From assembly GCF_030816505.1 (NCBI RefSeq), contig NZ_JAUSYB010000001.1, forward strand, positions 682,001 through 746,000: a stretch of 64,000 nt of DNA, in the 5' to 3' direction. The notes beneath the pieces were generated by a model. The model saw nothing but the letters and a program-made list of their open reading frames with translations. It ran no database searches and was not told where the DNA came from. Source of the stretch: Microbacterium sp. W4I20 (GTDB taxonomy: Bacteria; Actinomycetota; Actinomycetes; Actinomycetales; Microbacteriaceae). Shown here piece by piece: positions 22,591 to 30,524 of the stretch (position 1 is the stretch's first letter; every line of letters starts with the position of its first letter). The position numbers were made by a program, and so were the translations under genes.

Positions 22591-23004
22591 AATCGATCGG
22601 ATGTCATCGGATCCCTGGTGCTCTCGGGTTATGCGCTCGGCCGCATCGCGGCGCAGGATGCCGGGAACGACGCACCTGCAGCCCAGTGGCGCGTCCTCAG
22701 CCTGCTGGAGCAGGCAGGCCCGCAGCGAGTGGGCGCGCTGGCAGTATCCGCCCGCACGACGCAGCCGGGCATGACCAGGCTCATCGGGGGTCTGGAGCGC
22801 GAGGGCCTGGTCCTCCGCTCCCCCGATCCCGACGATTCGCGGGCGATCGTCGTCGACATCACCCCGGCCGGCACCGCGGCCATCGCTGCATGGCGCGTCG
22901 AGTTCCGGGAAACGCTGGCTCCGCACTTCGCGGACCTGAGCGAAGACGACTGGGCCGCCCTGACCCGCGCTGCAGAGATCCTCGCGCTGCGCGCCGCTGA
23001 CTAG
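22588..23004 (+). CDS. MarR family transcriptional regulator
   Basis: 138 aa. The winged helix-turn-helix occupies about residues 30-100: WRVLSLLEQAGPQRVGALAVS...TTQPGMTRLIGGLEREGLVLRSPDPDDSRAIVVDITPAG, where the DPDDSRA wing is characteristic. It lies 29 bp before an MFS gene in the same direction and probably controls it and itself through the palindrome over its start. Confidence 0.92.
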   Translation: MNRSDVIGSLVLSGYALGRIAAQDAGNDAPAAQWRVLSLLEQAGPQRVGALAVSARTTQPGMTRLIGGLEREGLVLRSPDPDDSRAIVVDITPAGTAAIAAWRVEFRETLAPHFADLSEDDWAALTRAAEILALRAAD

Positions 23005-23033
23005 AAGAACCACGAGAAGACTGGAGAATCACG

Positions 23034-24263
23034 GTGAACGCCCCCGCCCGCCCCTCGGTATGGAAGCAGCCTGCGCAGGTATGGGCCGTCGCCTTCGCCT
23101 GCGTCGTCGCGTTCATGGGAATCGGACTCGTCGACCCCATCCTGCCGGCCATCGCCGAGTCGCTCGAAGCGTCGCCCGTCGAGACCGAACTGCTGTTCAC
23201 CAGCTACCTGCTCGTGACCGGTCTGGCCATGCTCGTCACCAGCTGGATCTCGAGCCGGATCGGCGCCAAGGCCACACTGCTCATCGGACTCGCCCTCATC
23301 GTCGCCTTCTCGCTCCTGTGCGCGCTGAGCGGCAGCGTCGACGCGGTCATCGGCTTCCGTGCCGGTTGGGGCCTCGGCAATGCTCTCTTCATCTCCACGG
23401 CCCTGGCGACGATCGTCGGCGCGGCATCCGGCGGCAGCAGCGCAGCCATCATCCTGTACGAGGCCGCGCTCGGGCTCGGCATCGCGATCGGACCGCTGCT
23501 CGGCGGCCTCCTCGGCGAGCAGAGCTGGCGTGGTCCCTTCTTCGGCGTGGTCGTGCTGATGGCGATCGCATTCCTCGCCGTGCTGGTGCTCCTGCGCGGT
23601 CCCGGTGAGAAGCGGGTGCCCGTGCGATTCTCCGCGCCGTTCACGGCACTGCGCCGCCCGGCACTCGCGATCCTCGCGGTCGCTGCGCTGTTCTACAACA
23701 TCGGCTTCTTCGTGCTGCTGGCGTTCTCGCCGTTCCCCCTCGGGTTCGGCGCGCTCGGCATCGGATTCACCTTCTTCGGCTGGGGCGTCGCGCTCGCGGT
23801 CACCAGCGTCTGGGTCGCGCCCGTCCTGATGCGTCGGATGCCGCGCACACGCATCCTCCTCATCGTGCTGCCACTGCTCGCGGTCGATCTCGTCGCGGCC
23901 GGGCTCGTTGTCGGAAACGCGGGAGCGCTCGTCGCGTGCATCGTCATCGGCGGGCTGCTGCTCGGCGTCATGAACACCGTGCTCACCGAGGCCGTGATGG
24001 AAGCGACGGATCTCCCCCGCTCGGTGGCGTCGTCGGCATACTCCGCCGTGCGCTTCCTCGGCGGCGCGATGGCGCCTCCCATCGCGGCGCTGCTGTGGCA
24101 CGCCTTCAACGCGACGGTGCCGTATGTCTTCGCCGCAGCATCCGTTCTGCTCGCTGCCGTCACCGTCTTCCTCGGGCGTCGCGTGCTGGCGCACATCGAT
24201 GACGAACCAGCGGATGCCACCGCCGAAGACGCCGAGGCCATCCTGATCGGCGACGCCGCCTGA
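23034..24263 (+). CDS. MFS transporter
   Basis: 409 aa from a GTG at 23034 (VNAPARPSVWKQPAQV). Twelve hydrophobic segments; loop 2-3 reads SWISSRIGAKATLLIGLALI, and GIAIGPLLGGLLGEQSWRGPFFGV resembles the antiporter motif C, so export is likely. Directly follows the MarR gene, a common drug-efflux pair. Acidic C-terminal tail. Confidence 0.88.
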   Translation: MNAPARPSVWKQPAQVWAVAFACVVAFMGIGLVDPILPAIAESLEASPVETELLFTSYLLVTGLAMLVTSWISSRIGAKATLLIGLALIVAFSLLCALSGSVDAVIGFRAGWGLGNALFISTALATIVGAASGGSSAAIILYEAALGLGIAIGPLLGGLLGEQSWRGPFFGVVVLMAIAFLAVLVLLRGPGEKRVPVRFSAPFTALRRPALAILAVAALFYNIGFFVLLAFSPFPLGFGALGIGFTFFGWGVALAVTSVWVAPVLMRRMPRTRILLIVLPLLAVDLVAAGLVVGNAGALVACIVIGGLLLGVMNTVLTEAVMEATDLPRSVASSAYSAVRFLGGAMAPPIAALLWHAFNATVPYVFAAASVLLAAVTVFLGRRVLAHIDDEPADATAEDAEAILIGDAA

Positions 24264-24297
24264 GGAACCCGGCACGCCGCTTCGGTACGGTGGGGCC

Positions 24298-24780
24298 ATG
24301 ACTGACCTGTCCCACCTTCCGGAGCGCAGCCGCGTCGTACACCGCCACCTGTCGGATGCCGGCTTGTCAGCGCAGATCCGCGTGCTCCCCGATTCCGCTC
24401 GCACAGCGGCCGAGGCAGCGGCAGCGATCGGATGCGACGTCGCGGCGATCGCGAACAGCCTGGTCTTCCTCGCCGACGGTTCGCCGGTGCTCGTCATGAC
24501 CAGCGGCGGGCACCGCGCAGACCTCTCCGTCCTCGCACACGGTATCGGCGCGACCGAGATCGCGATGGCGCCGGCATCCGTCGTCCGCTCTTCCACGGGT
24601 CAGGCCATCGGCGGAGTCGCCCCCGTCGGGCATCCGACACCTTTGCCGACCTACATCGACGAATCGCTCGGGGAACTCGAGGAGACCTGGGCAGCAGCCG
24701 GCCACCCGCACACGGTGATGCCGCTGACGTTCGACGAGCTGCGTCGGATCACCGGCGGTCAGGTCATCCCTGTCGTGTGA
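24298..24780 (+). CDS. YbaK/EbsC family (prolyl-tRNA editing-like) protein
   Basis: 160 aa. Seen: RTAAEAAAAIGCDVAAIANSLVF, the Cys-tRNA(Pro)/aminoacyl-tRNA deacylase fold, with VLVMTSGGHRADL and GQAIGGVAPVGHPTPLPTYID, which match YbaK/EbsC proteins. These hydrolyse mischarged tRNA; the exact amino acid cannot be told. It follows the MFS gene by 34 bp. Confidence 0.88.
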   Translation: MTDLSHLPERSRVVHRHLSDAGLSAQIRVLPDSARTAAEAAAAIGCDVAAIANSLVFLADGSPVLVMTSGGHRADLSVLAHGIGATEIAMAPASVVRSSTGQAIGGVAPVGHPTPLPTYIDESLGELEETWAAAGHPHTVMPLTFDELRRITGGQVIPVV

Positions 24781-24825
24781 CCCCATCAAGGATCGCCGGG
24801 GCATCCTCACCGGTGACCGCCGCCA

Positions 24826-25236
24826 TCACTTCACCGTCACTTCGATCTTCGCTGTCTTCCGATCATCGGGGTCCTCAGGCACCGACCCGCGGAAGAGGAA
24901 CTCGAACTCGATCACGGTCGTGCCCTCGCCCGCCGGAGCGAATCGGTAGCTGAGTTCGCTCGGCGCTCCGGTCTCGCCGGGCTCCCCGAGATACGTCGAC
25001 CGCTTCTCCCCCGGCGCGAGCACAGCCGCATCAGGTTCCTCGGTGATCGACCACTCCTGGCCGACGGTGGCGTTGACCTCGCCGAAGTCGACGATGAGCG
25101 CTTCGCCCGGCGTGAGAACGACGGATTCGGCTGTGTGGTCCACGGTCTTCTCCGCTGCACCCGCGCAGGAGACGAGACTGAGGGCGATCGCCAGCGCACC
25201 CGCTGCGGCCGTCACCACTCGACTGAGTCGACGCAT
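24826..25236 (-). CDS. lipoprotein, possible chagasin-like (I42) inhibitor fold
   Basis: 136 aa from the second of two adjacent ATGs, chosen because GGAGG lies 7 bases upstream of it and only 4 before the first (25239). The signal peptide ends with the lipobox LVSC (cysteine 24). The mature domain contains NATVGQEWSI and LSYRFAPAGEGTTVIEFEFLFRG, which resembles the loops of I42 protease inhibitors. That identification is tentative; the lipoprotein call is firm. Confidence 0.7.
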   Translation of the reverse strand: MRRLSRVVTAAAGALAIALSLVSCAGAAEKTVDHTAESVVLTPGEALIVDFGEVNATVGQEWSITEEPDAAVLAPGEKRSTYLGEPGETGAPSELSYRFAPAGEGTTVIEFEFLFRGSVPEDPDDRKTAKIEVTVK

Positions 25237-25382
25237 CATCCTCCCTCCGCGATCACGGTATCGCATGGCACGAGCACGCACCTTCATCGAAATCAGCTCA
25301 GCTGGGCGAAGGATGGGGATGGTGACGTCTTCACGGACTCCGGCGATCAGAGCCAGTTGCGTCTTCCGTTAGCGTCGGTCTC

Positions 25383-26177
25383 ATGGATGACACGCACACA
25401 CGCCGCTGGGCCGTCACGGGAGCCGCTGGGACGATCGGACGTGCGCTCCGCGCGCACCTCGCCGAGACATCGGTCGAACTCGTATCGATCGATGTCTCGG
25501 AGATCACCCGAGTGGGCCGGTCGGAACGCCTCGTCCGCTGCGACATCGGCGATCTGACCGGTCTGGAGAGCGCCTTCGAAGGATGTGAGGGCGTGGTCCA
25601 TCTGGCCGGAATCGCCGACGAGGCGGACTTCCACGACCTCGCCGAGGTCAACATCGTCGGCACGTACCACGTGCTCGAGGCGGCGCGCCGCGCCGGAGTC
25701 GGCCGCGTCGTGTACGCCAGTAGTAACCGCCTGACCGGGTCCTACCCGACCGAGACGCTGGTGGACGAAGCAATGCCTCCCCGCCCCGACGGGTTCTACG
25801 GGGTATCCAAGGTCGCCGGTGAGGCGCTCTGCCGGCTCTACACGGACAAGTTCGACCTGAGCACGATCGCTCTGCGAATCGGTACGTACGAACCTGCTCC
25901 GGGCTCAGCGCGCGAGATGCGCACCTGGCTCAGCCCTGGCGATGCACTCCGCGCCTTCGACGCCGCGATGACCACCCCGCAGGCGCACACGGTGTTCTAC
26001 GCCGTCTCGAACAACACCGAGCGCTGGTGGAGCCTCGAGGCTGCGCGAGCAGCGGGCTTCGAACCGTCCGACGACGCCGCCGCTCACGGAAGCCACGACC
26101 CGCTTCCCGCCGACCAGCGGCAGGGCGGGATGTACGCCACACCCGAGTACTCGCTCGACCGGATGCGCTCCGACTGA
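25383..26177 (+). CDS. NAD-dependent epimerase/dehydratase, uronate dehydrogenase-like
   Basis: 264 aa. NAD motif GAAGTIG at residues 13-19, catalytic tyrosine and lysine Y139-x3-K143 (YGVSK), and SSN before it. The segments ASSNRLTGSYP, MRTWLSPGDALRAFD and VFYAVSNNTERWWSLEAA resemble uronate dehydrogenase, which oxidises glucuronate or galacturonate to the aldarolactone. Uronate specificity is inferred from similarity. It is the last chromosomal gene before the integrated element. Confidence 0.8.
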   Translation: MDDTHTRRWAVTGAAGTIGRALRAHLAETSVELVSIDVSEITRVGRSERLVRCDIGDLTGLESAFEGCEGVVHLAGIADEADFHDLAEVNIVGTYHVLEAARRAGVGRVVYASSNRLTGSYPTETLVDEAMPPRPDGFYGVSKVAGEALCRLYTDKFDLSTIALRIGTYEPAPGSAREMRTWLSPGDALRAFDAAMTTPQAHTVFYAVSNNTERWWSLEAARAAGFEPSDDAAAHGSHDPLPADQRQGGMYATPEYSLDRMRSD

Positions 26178-26190
26178 CGCGCGGAAAGCA

Positions 26191-26226
26191 GAAAAGCCCC
26201 GAAGACTGGCGAGAGTCTCCGAGGCT
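26191..26226 (-). terminator. ancestral tRNA-Lys terminator, left of the element
   Basis: The arms at 26195-26207 and 26214-26226 form a stem with loop GGCGAG, and TTTT follows on the minus strand. It lies just outside the left 36-bp repeat, where the tRNA-Lys transcript would end if the element were absent. The loop and flanks CTGGCGAGAG are shared with the terminator at the right end. Confidence 0.75.
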
Positions 26227-26230
26227 GATC

Positions 26231-26266
26231 CGTGCACCCCCTCGGACTTGAACCGAGAACCCACTG
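26231..26266. repeat. attL core, left 36-bp direct repeat
   Basis: Identical over 36 bp to 38772-38807. It equals the 3' portion of tRNA-Lys (T arm and acceptor stem, up to the 3' side of the anticodon stem). The sequences diverge directly outside the repeat on both sides. Confidence 0.92.
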
Positions 26267-26393
26267 TTCGACCAGAGGTGGAATCGAGTGTGATCGCGTG
26301 TGAATGTCCGCGTGTGGATATCTGTAGAAAACCCTGTTCAACGGCCCGATTCTGAAACTGAGTCGCGACGCCCAATCACGGAACTTCCCGGAT

Positions 26394-26415
26394 GCATCCT
26401 GACTACATCCTGACT
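26394..26415 (+). repeat. tandem 11-bp repeats, probable integrase arm site (left)
   Basis: GCATCCTGACT followed at once by ACATCCTGACT. The same tandem occurs near the right end at 38692-38713. Position about 130 bp inside the left core fits arm-type binding sites of a tyrosine integrase. Confidence 0.65.
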
Positions 26416-26459
26416 AAAACGCGGCGAGCGCAATGGAGCCATCACGCTAGGGTCTGGAC

Positions 26460-26741
26460 ATGAGCAACCAAGTCCCTTTCACTCAGGCGATGTACGACGC
26501 GCAGCAGCGGTCAGCCGCGCACGACACGGCCCGGCGCGCGGCCCGCGCAGCCGAATCCACTGATGAGCACATCCAGCGCCTCGTGGATGCAATGGAGACC
26601 CAGCTCGACCTCGCGAAGGCGTCGCAAGTCTCGGCGGAGTCGGCGCAGAAGTTCTCCAGGTGGATATCCATCAGCTCGCTCATCGTCGCCGTGGCTTCGC
26701 TAGGAGCCGCAATCGCGGCGATTGTCGTGACCGTCCAATGA
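26460..26741 (+). CDS. small protein with coiled coil and one membrane segment
   Basis: 93 aa. The first 65 residues are charged and alpha-helical (AHDTARRAARAAESTDEHIQ), then a hydrophobic segment (ISSLIVAVASLGAAIAAIVV) ends the protein, so it is predicted to be tail-anchored. First gene inside the element. No clear ribosome site, so it may be leaderless or weakly expressed. Function unknown. Confidence 0.55.
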   Translation: MSNQVPFTQAMYDAQQRSAAHDTARRAARAAESTDEHIQRLVDAMETQLDLAKASQVSAESAQKFSRWISISSLIVAVASLGAAIAAIVVTVQ

Positions 26742-26753
26742 CACTGAGTCACG

Positions 26754-27756
26754 GTTAGTGCGTAACTCGCAGAAATAAATGCCCGGTTAGCGCGTATTTA
26801 CATGATGTAGACAGGGCGCATCTGTGCGGGTACTCTCACCCTGAACCCGTCCAGGGGCAGACATGGAAATGCCGCCCCGGTCCTGGCAGACACGAGGCGG
26901 CAACGAAGGATTTCCGATGTCGATGCTACCCGCCGACGCTCCACGTCGCACTCCTCGACGGGTGCCCCTCCTCTACCGCTCTGACGACCCTCGATTCTCG
27001 GTTAGCGCGTACGCGCCTAGAAAGCTGACGCTCGCAGAGATGCAGCGTGGGGTTAGCGCGAACTCCGCGTCAAATAAGGTGCCCGCACACGAGCCGGGCG
27101 TTAGTGCGTATAGCGCGTCAACGAACCCCGTTCTACCCCCCAAGGAGAGACCGACCGACGAGGGCACGCTCTGGACCTTCTCCTCGATGGCGACGAGAGC
27201 GCGAACGGCTGGACGGTCACAGCGAAAGATTCTGCGGTTCCCTCCTCTGCGACCGATGTACGCGAAGAGTCGCACCGACGCTGACGGCAACGTGATCCGC
27301 AAGGGCGCGAGCTACCAGGGCGACATCTGGACATACCTGGCCAAGTGGGGCTTCAGGACGCTGAACGACCTCGACGGCGCTGGATACGCACCTCCGTCTC
27401 ACGCCGACCTCGCGGCCATGTTCGAACGCCGAGTCTTCGAGCGGGCAAAGACGTACGACACCTACTACAGCAACCGCGGGCACGGCATCAGCATGAGCGA
27501 CGTTGAGATGATGGCCCCCGCAGCAGCAGAAGCAGTGCTCCGTGACTGGTCTCCGGACTGGATTCGAAAAACGAGAGAGTGGGGTGCCGCAGGAGGACGG
27601 AAGTCTCGACCCTCCGAACCGGCCTACTCCGATGAAGACCTCGATGCTCTCGTAGCACTCGACGGGCAGACCAAGGCGCAGCAGTCCATCGCCCTCGATG
27701 TCTCGCAGAGCACCATTGATCGAATGCGGCGAGCGCTCCGCAGCCGTTAGCGCGTA
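26754..27756 (+). repeat. six dispersed GTTAGYGCGTA copies (iteron-like)
   Basis: Copies of an 11-bp motif, all in the same orientation: 26754-26764, 26786-26796, 27001-27011, 27052-27062 (one mismatch), 27100-27110 and 27746-27756. The first two precede the gene at 26917, three lie in its first 200 bp, and the last spans its stop codon. TAGCGCGT follows the fifth as a partial copy. The pattern suggests a binding array for the encoded protein, as in iteron origins or autoregulation. Confidence 0.7.
26917..27750 (+). CDS. unrecognised protein with C-terminal HTH; possible replication initiator
   Basis: 277 aa from the ATG at 26917, preceded by AAGGA six bases before; a 54-bp longer start at 26863 has no ribosome site. 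The N-terminal 70 residues hold VSAY, VSAN, VSAY (residues 29, 46, 62), which are the repeat copies translated. Residues 105-235 are soluble, with YQGDIWTYLAKWGF. The C-terminus (DEDLDALVALDG...VSQSTIDRMRRALRSR) looks like a helix-turn-helix. No family recognised. The repeat array around and in the gene suggests that it binds its own DNA, as a Rep protein or autoregulator would. Confidence 0.6.
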   Translation: MSMLPADAPRRTPRRVPLLYRSDDPRFSVSAYAPRKLTLAEMQRGVSANSASNKVPAHEPGVSAYSASTNPVLPPKERPTDEGTLWTFSSMATRARTAGRSQRKILRFPPLRPMYAKSRTDADGNVIRKGASYQGDIWTYLAKWGFRTLNDLDGAGYAPPSHADLAAMFERRVFERAKTYDTYYSNRGHGISMSDVEMMAPAAAEAVLRDWSPDWIRKTREWGAAGGRKSRPSEPAYSDEDLDALVALDGQTKAQQSIALDVSQSTIDRMRRALRSR

Positions 27757-27805
27757 CTGCACTAAATCCCTGAGCTGTCGGTCCCTCAACACGGTCTAGT
27801 GACCG

Positions 27806-28402
27806 ATGGCCGATATCCTTGGTATGGAACGTTCAGCCGTCGCGACTGCATCGCCCCGCCGTGTCGGCAGGCCCTGCGCAGTGTGTGCACTCAGCTCCGA
27901 GCAGCGCACCGCGCTGGAGACGGCACTTGCCGCGGGTACCCCCATTTCCCGAATTGCCGAGCAGAGCTGGGCACCAGGGCGAGAGTCCATCTCACACCAC
28001 CTCCGCAGCGGGCACCTTCCCCAGCAGCTCCAGGAACAGGCTGAACGGGTGCTGGGCCTCGACCATACGACCGTGCTCGCCCGAGTCTCTGACATCGCCG
28101 GTCGAGCCCGCACAGCAGCGCTGGAAGCCGCAGACGCAGGAGACCGTGCAGCGGTGTTGAAGGCCGGTGACTCCGAACTCCGTGCCCTGGGCATCCTCAC
28201 CGCAAACGGCGAGACCAGCGAGCAGGAGATCGCACTCCGCTCGATGTTCCGTGACATCGCCGCAGCCGTCATCCGACTGGCACGCCACGACGCCGCCGCA
28301 GCCGAGCCCGTCGCCGCCGAGCTGGACCGGATGCATCGCTCGGCCATCGCCGCCGACATTCGCGAGCAGTACCCCGAATCGAGAATCGAGAATCGACCAT
28401 GA
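27806..28402 (+). CDS. unknown protein with HTH-like N-terminus
   Basis: 198 aa. The segment GRPCAVCALSSEQRTALETAL...TPISRIAEQ, ending SISHHLRSGHL, resembles small DNA-binding proteins with a CxxC followed by a helix-turn-helix, including some terminase-small-subunit-like proteins, but no family can be named. The rest is helical and alanine-rich. The start may instead be the ATG at 27824. Stop and next start overlap (ATGA), so it is coupled with the next two genes. Confidence 0.6.
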   Translation: MADILGMERSAVATASPRRVGRPCAVCALSSEQRTALETALAAGTPISRIAEQSWAPGRESISHHLRSGHLPQQLQEQAERVLGLDHTTVLARVSDIAGRARTAALEAADAGDRAAVLKAGDSELRALGILTANGETSEQEIALRSMFRDIAAAVIRLARHDAAAAEPVAAELDRMHRSAIAADIREQYPESRIENRP

Positions 28403-29025
28403 CCGACATCATCGAGTCCCCACGGCAGCGCCTGCATCGTCTCCGTGCCGAGCTGGCCGAACGCGAGGCGGTGGCAACAGCCCCCGCAGAAGCCCAGCTC
28501 CGTCTTCCTGTTCCCGGCACGACGATCCATTGTCTCGTCAGCGGCACGACGATCAGCACCGGCACGAGCTTCACGTCGCGTGGAGCCGTGCTCGACCGAG
28601 GCACGAACATCACGGTCACCGCCGACATGATCGAGGGAAACCGAGACGCCGGAGGGCGATACCGCGGTCCCGCGCTCGTGCACGATGCTGATGCTCAGAT
28701 CGCCGCACACGGGTGTGTTCTGTTCGCCCCTGGACCCGCACCCTCCGACATGGTTCCCGAGCGCGGCACGCCGACCTGGCGCGAGCAGCGCGAGAACGCT
28801 CGGCAGGCCGCACATCGTGAGGCAGACCCCGTTCGTCGGCGGGCCGCGCTGGACCAGGTTGAGCGCAAGCACGGACCCGCGCCGACCACGAGCACGATTC
28901 TGAATTCGACGCCGGACCCATCGATCAAGCTCGCGGAGCAACAGCGCGCTGAGCTGGATGCGCAGGGCCTCAGACTCAAATGGTCCTACGACGCAGTCGA
29001 GCCCGGAGTAAAGGTGCGACGATGA
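28399..29025 (+). CDS. protein of unknown function
   Basis: 208 aa, starting MTDIIESPRQRLHRLRAELAE. An N-terminal helical stretch, then a valine/threonine-rich beta region (TTIHCLVSGTTISTGTSFTS), then charged helices. Overlaps both neighbours by 4 bp (ATGA), so the three genes from 27806 to 29402 are one translational unit. I do not recognise it. Confidence 0.6.
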   Translation: MTDIIESPRQRLHRLRAELAEREAVATAPAEAQLRLPVPGTTIHCLVSGTTISTGTSFTSRGAVLDRGTNITVTADMIEGNRDAGGRYRGPALVHDADAQIAAHGCVLFAPGPAPSDMVPERGTPTWREQRENARQAAHREADPVRRRAALDQVERKHGPAPTTSTILNSTPDPSIKLAEQQRAELDAQGLRLKWSYDAVEPGVKVRR

Positions 29026-29402
29026 GCGGCGCACCTGGAAACGCCTCTCGCAGCGTGCACAGAGCTCTCCGCGACCTCGTCGCCAGCTACCTGGACTCCC
29101 AAGGCATCCAGGCCGTCACGAAGCGCCAGGCCGTCAGCATCTCGGACTCGCTCAGCGAGGAAGTCGCTCTCGTACCTGACCTCAGCATCTCGGGCGTTGA
29201 TGTCGACGTGAGCAGCAAGCTTCGCCACCGTCTGAGCGAGTCCCTGGACTCTGTGCAGCGCGGTGCAATCCTCCGGGACGTGCCCGCCTACGGGTTCGTT
29301 CAGTGGCGCGCTGACCGCGACATCTCGGGTGCCTACGTGGTCCTGGACCTCGCGAGCTTCGCCCGTCTCCTCCGCGGCGATCATCTCCCGTCGCCGCCCT
29401 AA
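29022..29402 (+). CDS. protein of unknown function
   Basis: 126 aa (MSGAPGNASRSVHRALRDLV). Mixed alpha/beta, with YLDSQGIQAVTKRQAVSI and GFVQWRADRDISGAYVVLDL. Overlaps the preceding gene by 4 bp. No family recognised. Confidence 0.6.
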   Translation: MSGAPGNASRSVHRALRDLVASYLDSQGIQAVTKRQAVSISDSLSEEVALVPDLSISGVDVDVSSKLRHRLSESLDSVQRGAILRDVPAYGFVQWRADRDISGAYVVLDLASFARLLRGDHLPSPP

Positions 29403-29509
29403 CCCCATGCCACCGCGCGGGTTGCTCCTCAGTCTCCTCGCGCGGGTCCGCCGCCTGAGTTGTGAGCGACGGCGGCACCCCGGCCTCCTCCGTCTCGTTG
29501 TCATCGTTC

Positions 29510-29564
29510 GGCGGAGGGGGCCGGACTCTAAGACCCCGGCCCCCCGCCCAACTAAAAGAGTTGG
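29510..29564 (+). promoter_or_regulatory. two consecutive hairpins before the next gene
   Basis: GGCGGAGGGGGCCGG (29510-29524) pairs with CCGGCCCCCCGCC (29536-29548) with one bulge. It is followed by a second small hairpin, CAACT...AGTTG, at 29549-29563. They lie in the 210-bp gap after 29402 and before the ribosome site of the gene at 29612. They may end the upstream transcript or regulate the next gene. Confidence 0.5.
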
Positions 29565-29611
29565 CTGAACGGAAATCAACGCGGGGGGTCGGCCCCCTTC
29601 AAGGAGACATC

Positions 29612-30109
29612 GTGAAGACCAAGCACGCGAGAACAATCGGAGCGTTCAGAACGTCGGGCGTGAATCCTCGACCACAGGCCCCACACGCCCCTCAGCAGCC
29701 TCCGCAGGCCGCAGCGTCGCCCGCACCCCGAGCGGCTCCCCCAGCGCGTCCTGCGCCGCGCACGGCACCGCAGCGCCCGCAGGACGCCACGACGATGCAG
29801 GAGGCCATCGACGGCCTCATGCGAGCCGGTGCCGAGCCGGGGCCGCAGCTCGTGACTCCGAGGTTCAAGAGCACGGCGGGACCATGGCTTCAGTTGGGAG
29901 CGCATCAGGTGCGCCTGCCCCCGGAGGTGGCCATCGCCACAGCCGTCGCCGCAAGCGGGCACCACTACGCCCTCCTCGCTCATCTCGACGGCAGCACGGA
30001 AGAGGGCCGAGTTCAGATTCTCATCGCCGTGCAGCGAGGCGTCCTCGAACTCATCGGTGTCCCCGCATACGCCCTCCGCGACGCGCGTCGGGCCTACTTC
30101 GGGTTGTGA
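29612..30109 (+). CDS. proline/alanine-rich protein of unknown function
   Basis: 165 aa from a GTG at 29612 with AAGGAG five bases upstream; this start is preferred over an in-frame ATG at 29462, which lies in the hairpin region. A proline/alanine linker (residues about 20-60, with PQQPPQAAASPAP) leads to a compact domain from about residue 75 (LVTPRFKSTAGPWLQLGAHQ) to the end. Function unknown. Confidence 0.6.
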   Translation: MKTKHARTIGAFRTSGVNPRPQAPHAPQQPPQAAASPAPRAAPPARPAPRTAPQRPQDATTMQEAIDGLMRAGAEPGPQLVTPRFKSTAGPWLQLGAHQVRLPPEVAIATAVAASGHHYALLAHLDGSTEEGRVQILIAVQRGVLELIGVPAYALRDARRAYFGL

Positions 30110-30112
30110 CCG

Positions 30113-30373
30113 ATGAGCGCCGCATCGGACAGGTGGGCCGAGCTGAAGACGGCGCTCCTTGTTCATGAGCCGATGTGTGCAGATGACCTCAGGTTCGTGG
30201 ACGACGGGCGCAGTGATGCAGCGAACCGCGCTCTCCGGCCAGTGTGCGAGTCGTGCCCGATCCTGGCGCAGTGCGAGGCATACGCCGTCGCAGCTCCTCG
30301 ACATGCCATCGTGGGCTACTGGGCGGGAGCGCGGAGGGGTGTCCGACCACGGGAGTCTGCTATTCGTCAGTGA
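30113..30373 (+). CDS. WhiB-family iron-sulfur transcription factor
   Basis: 86 aa. Four cysteines at 22, 45, 48 and 54 fit the WhiB pattern C-x22-C-x2-C-x5-C for a [4Fe-4S] cluster, and GYWAG at residues 68-72 matches the conserved GVWGG turn before a basic tail. WhiB proteins bind the housekeeping sigma factor or DNA; phage and plasmid copies often alter host gene expression. It starts 3 bp after the preceding gene's stop. The short C-terminal tail is divergent, so target binding is uncertain. Confidence 0.85.
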   Translation: MSAASDRWAELKTALLVHEPMCADDLRFVDDGRSDAANRALRPVCESCPILAQCEAYAVAAPRHAIVGYWAGARRGVRPRESAIRQ

Positions 30374-30463
30374 TCACGGTTGAGTGTCCGATGTCCTGAT
30401 AACGAACAGTCGCACGGCAAGGCACCGTTCGCCCCATACGGCAGCTCGAATCTGTCTCAGAAG

Positions 30464-30518
30464 TATGTCCGGAATGCTGGCTGTCCGCTTGCGTCAATGT
30501 GCCAGGATCGGACATAAT
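30464..30518 (+). promoter_or_regulatory. promoter and inverted repeat before the recombinase
   Basis: TTGCGT (30489-30494) and CATAAT (30513-30518) are separated by 18 bp, a good sigma70-type promoter just before the ATG at 30525. TATGTCCG (30464-30471) and CGGACATA (30509-30516) are inverted repeats around it. They may be a recombinase or repressor binding site. Confidence 0.55.
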
Positions 30519-30524
30519 GAGAGT

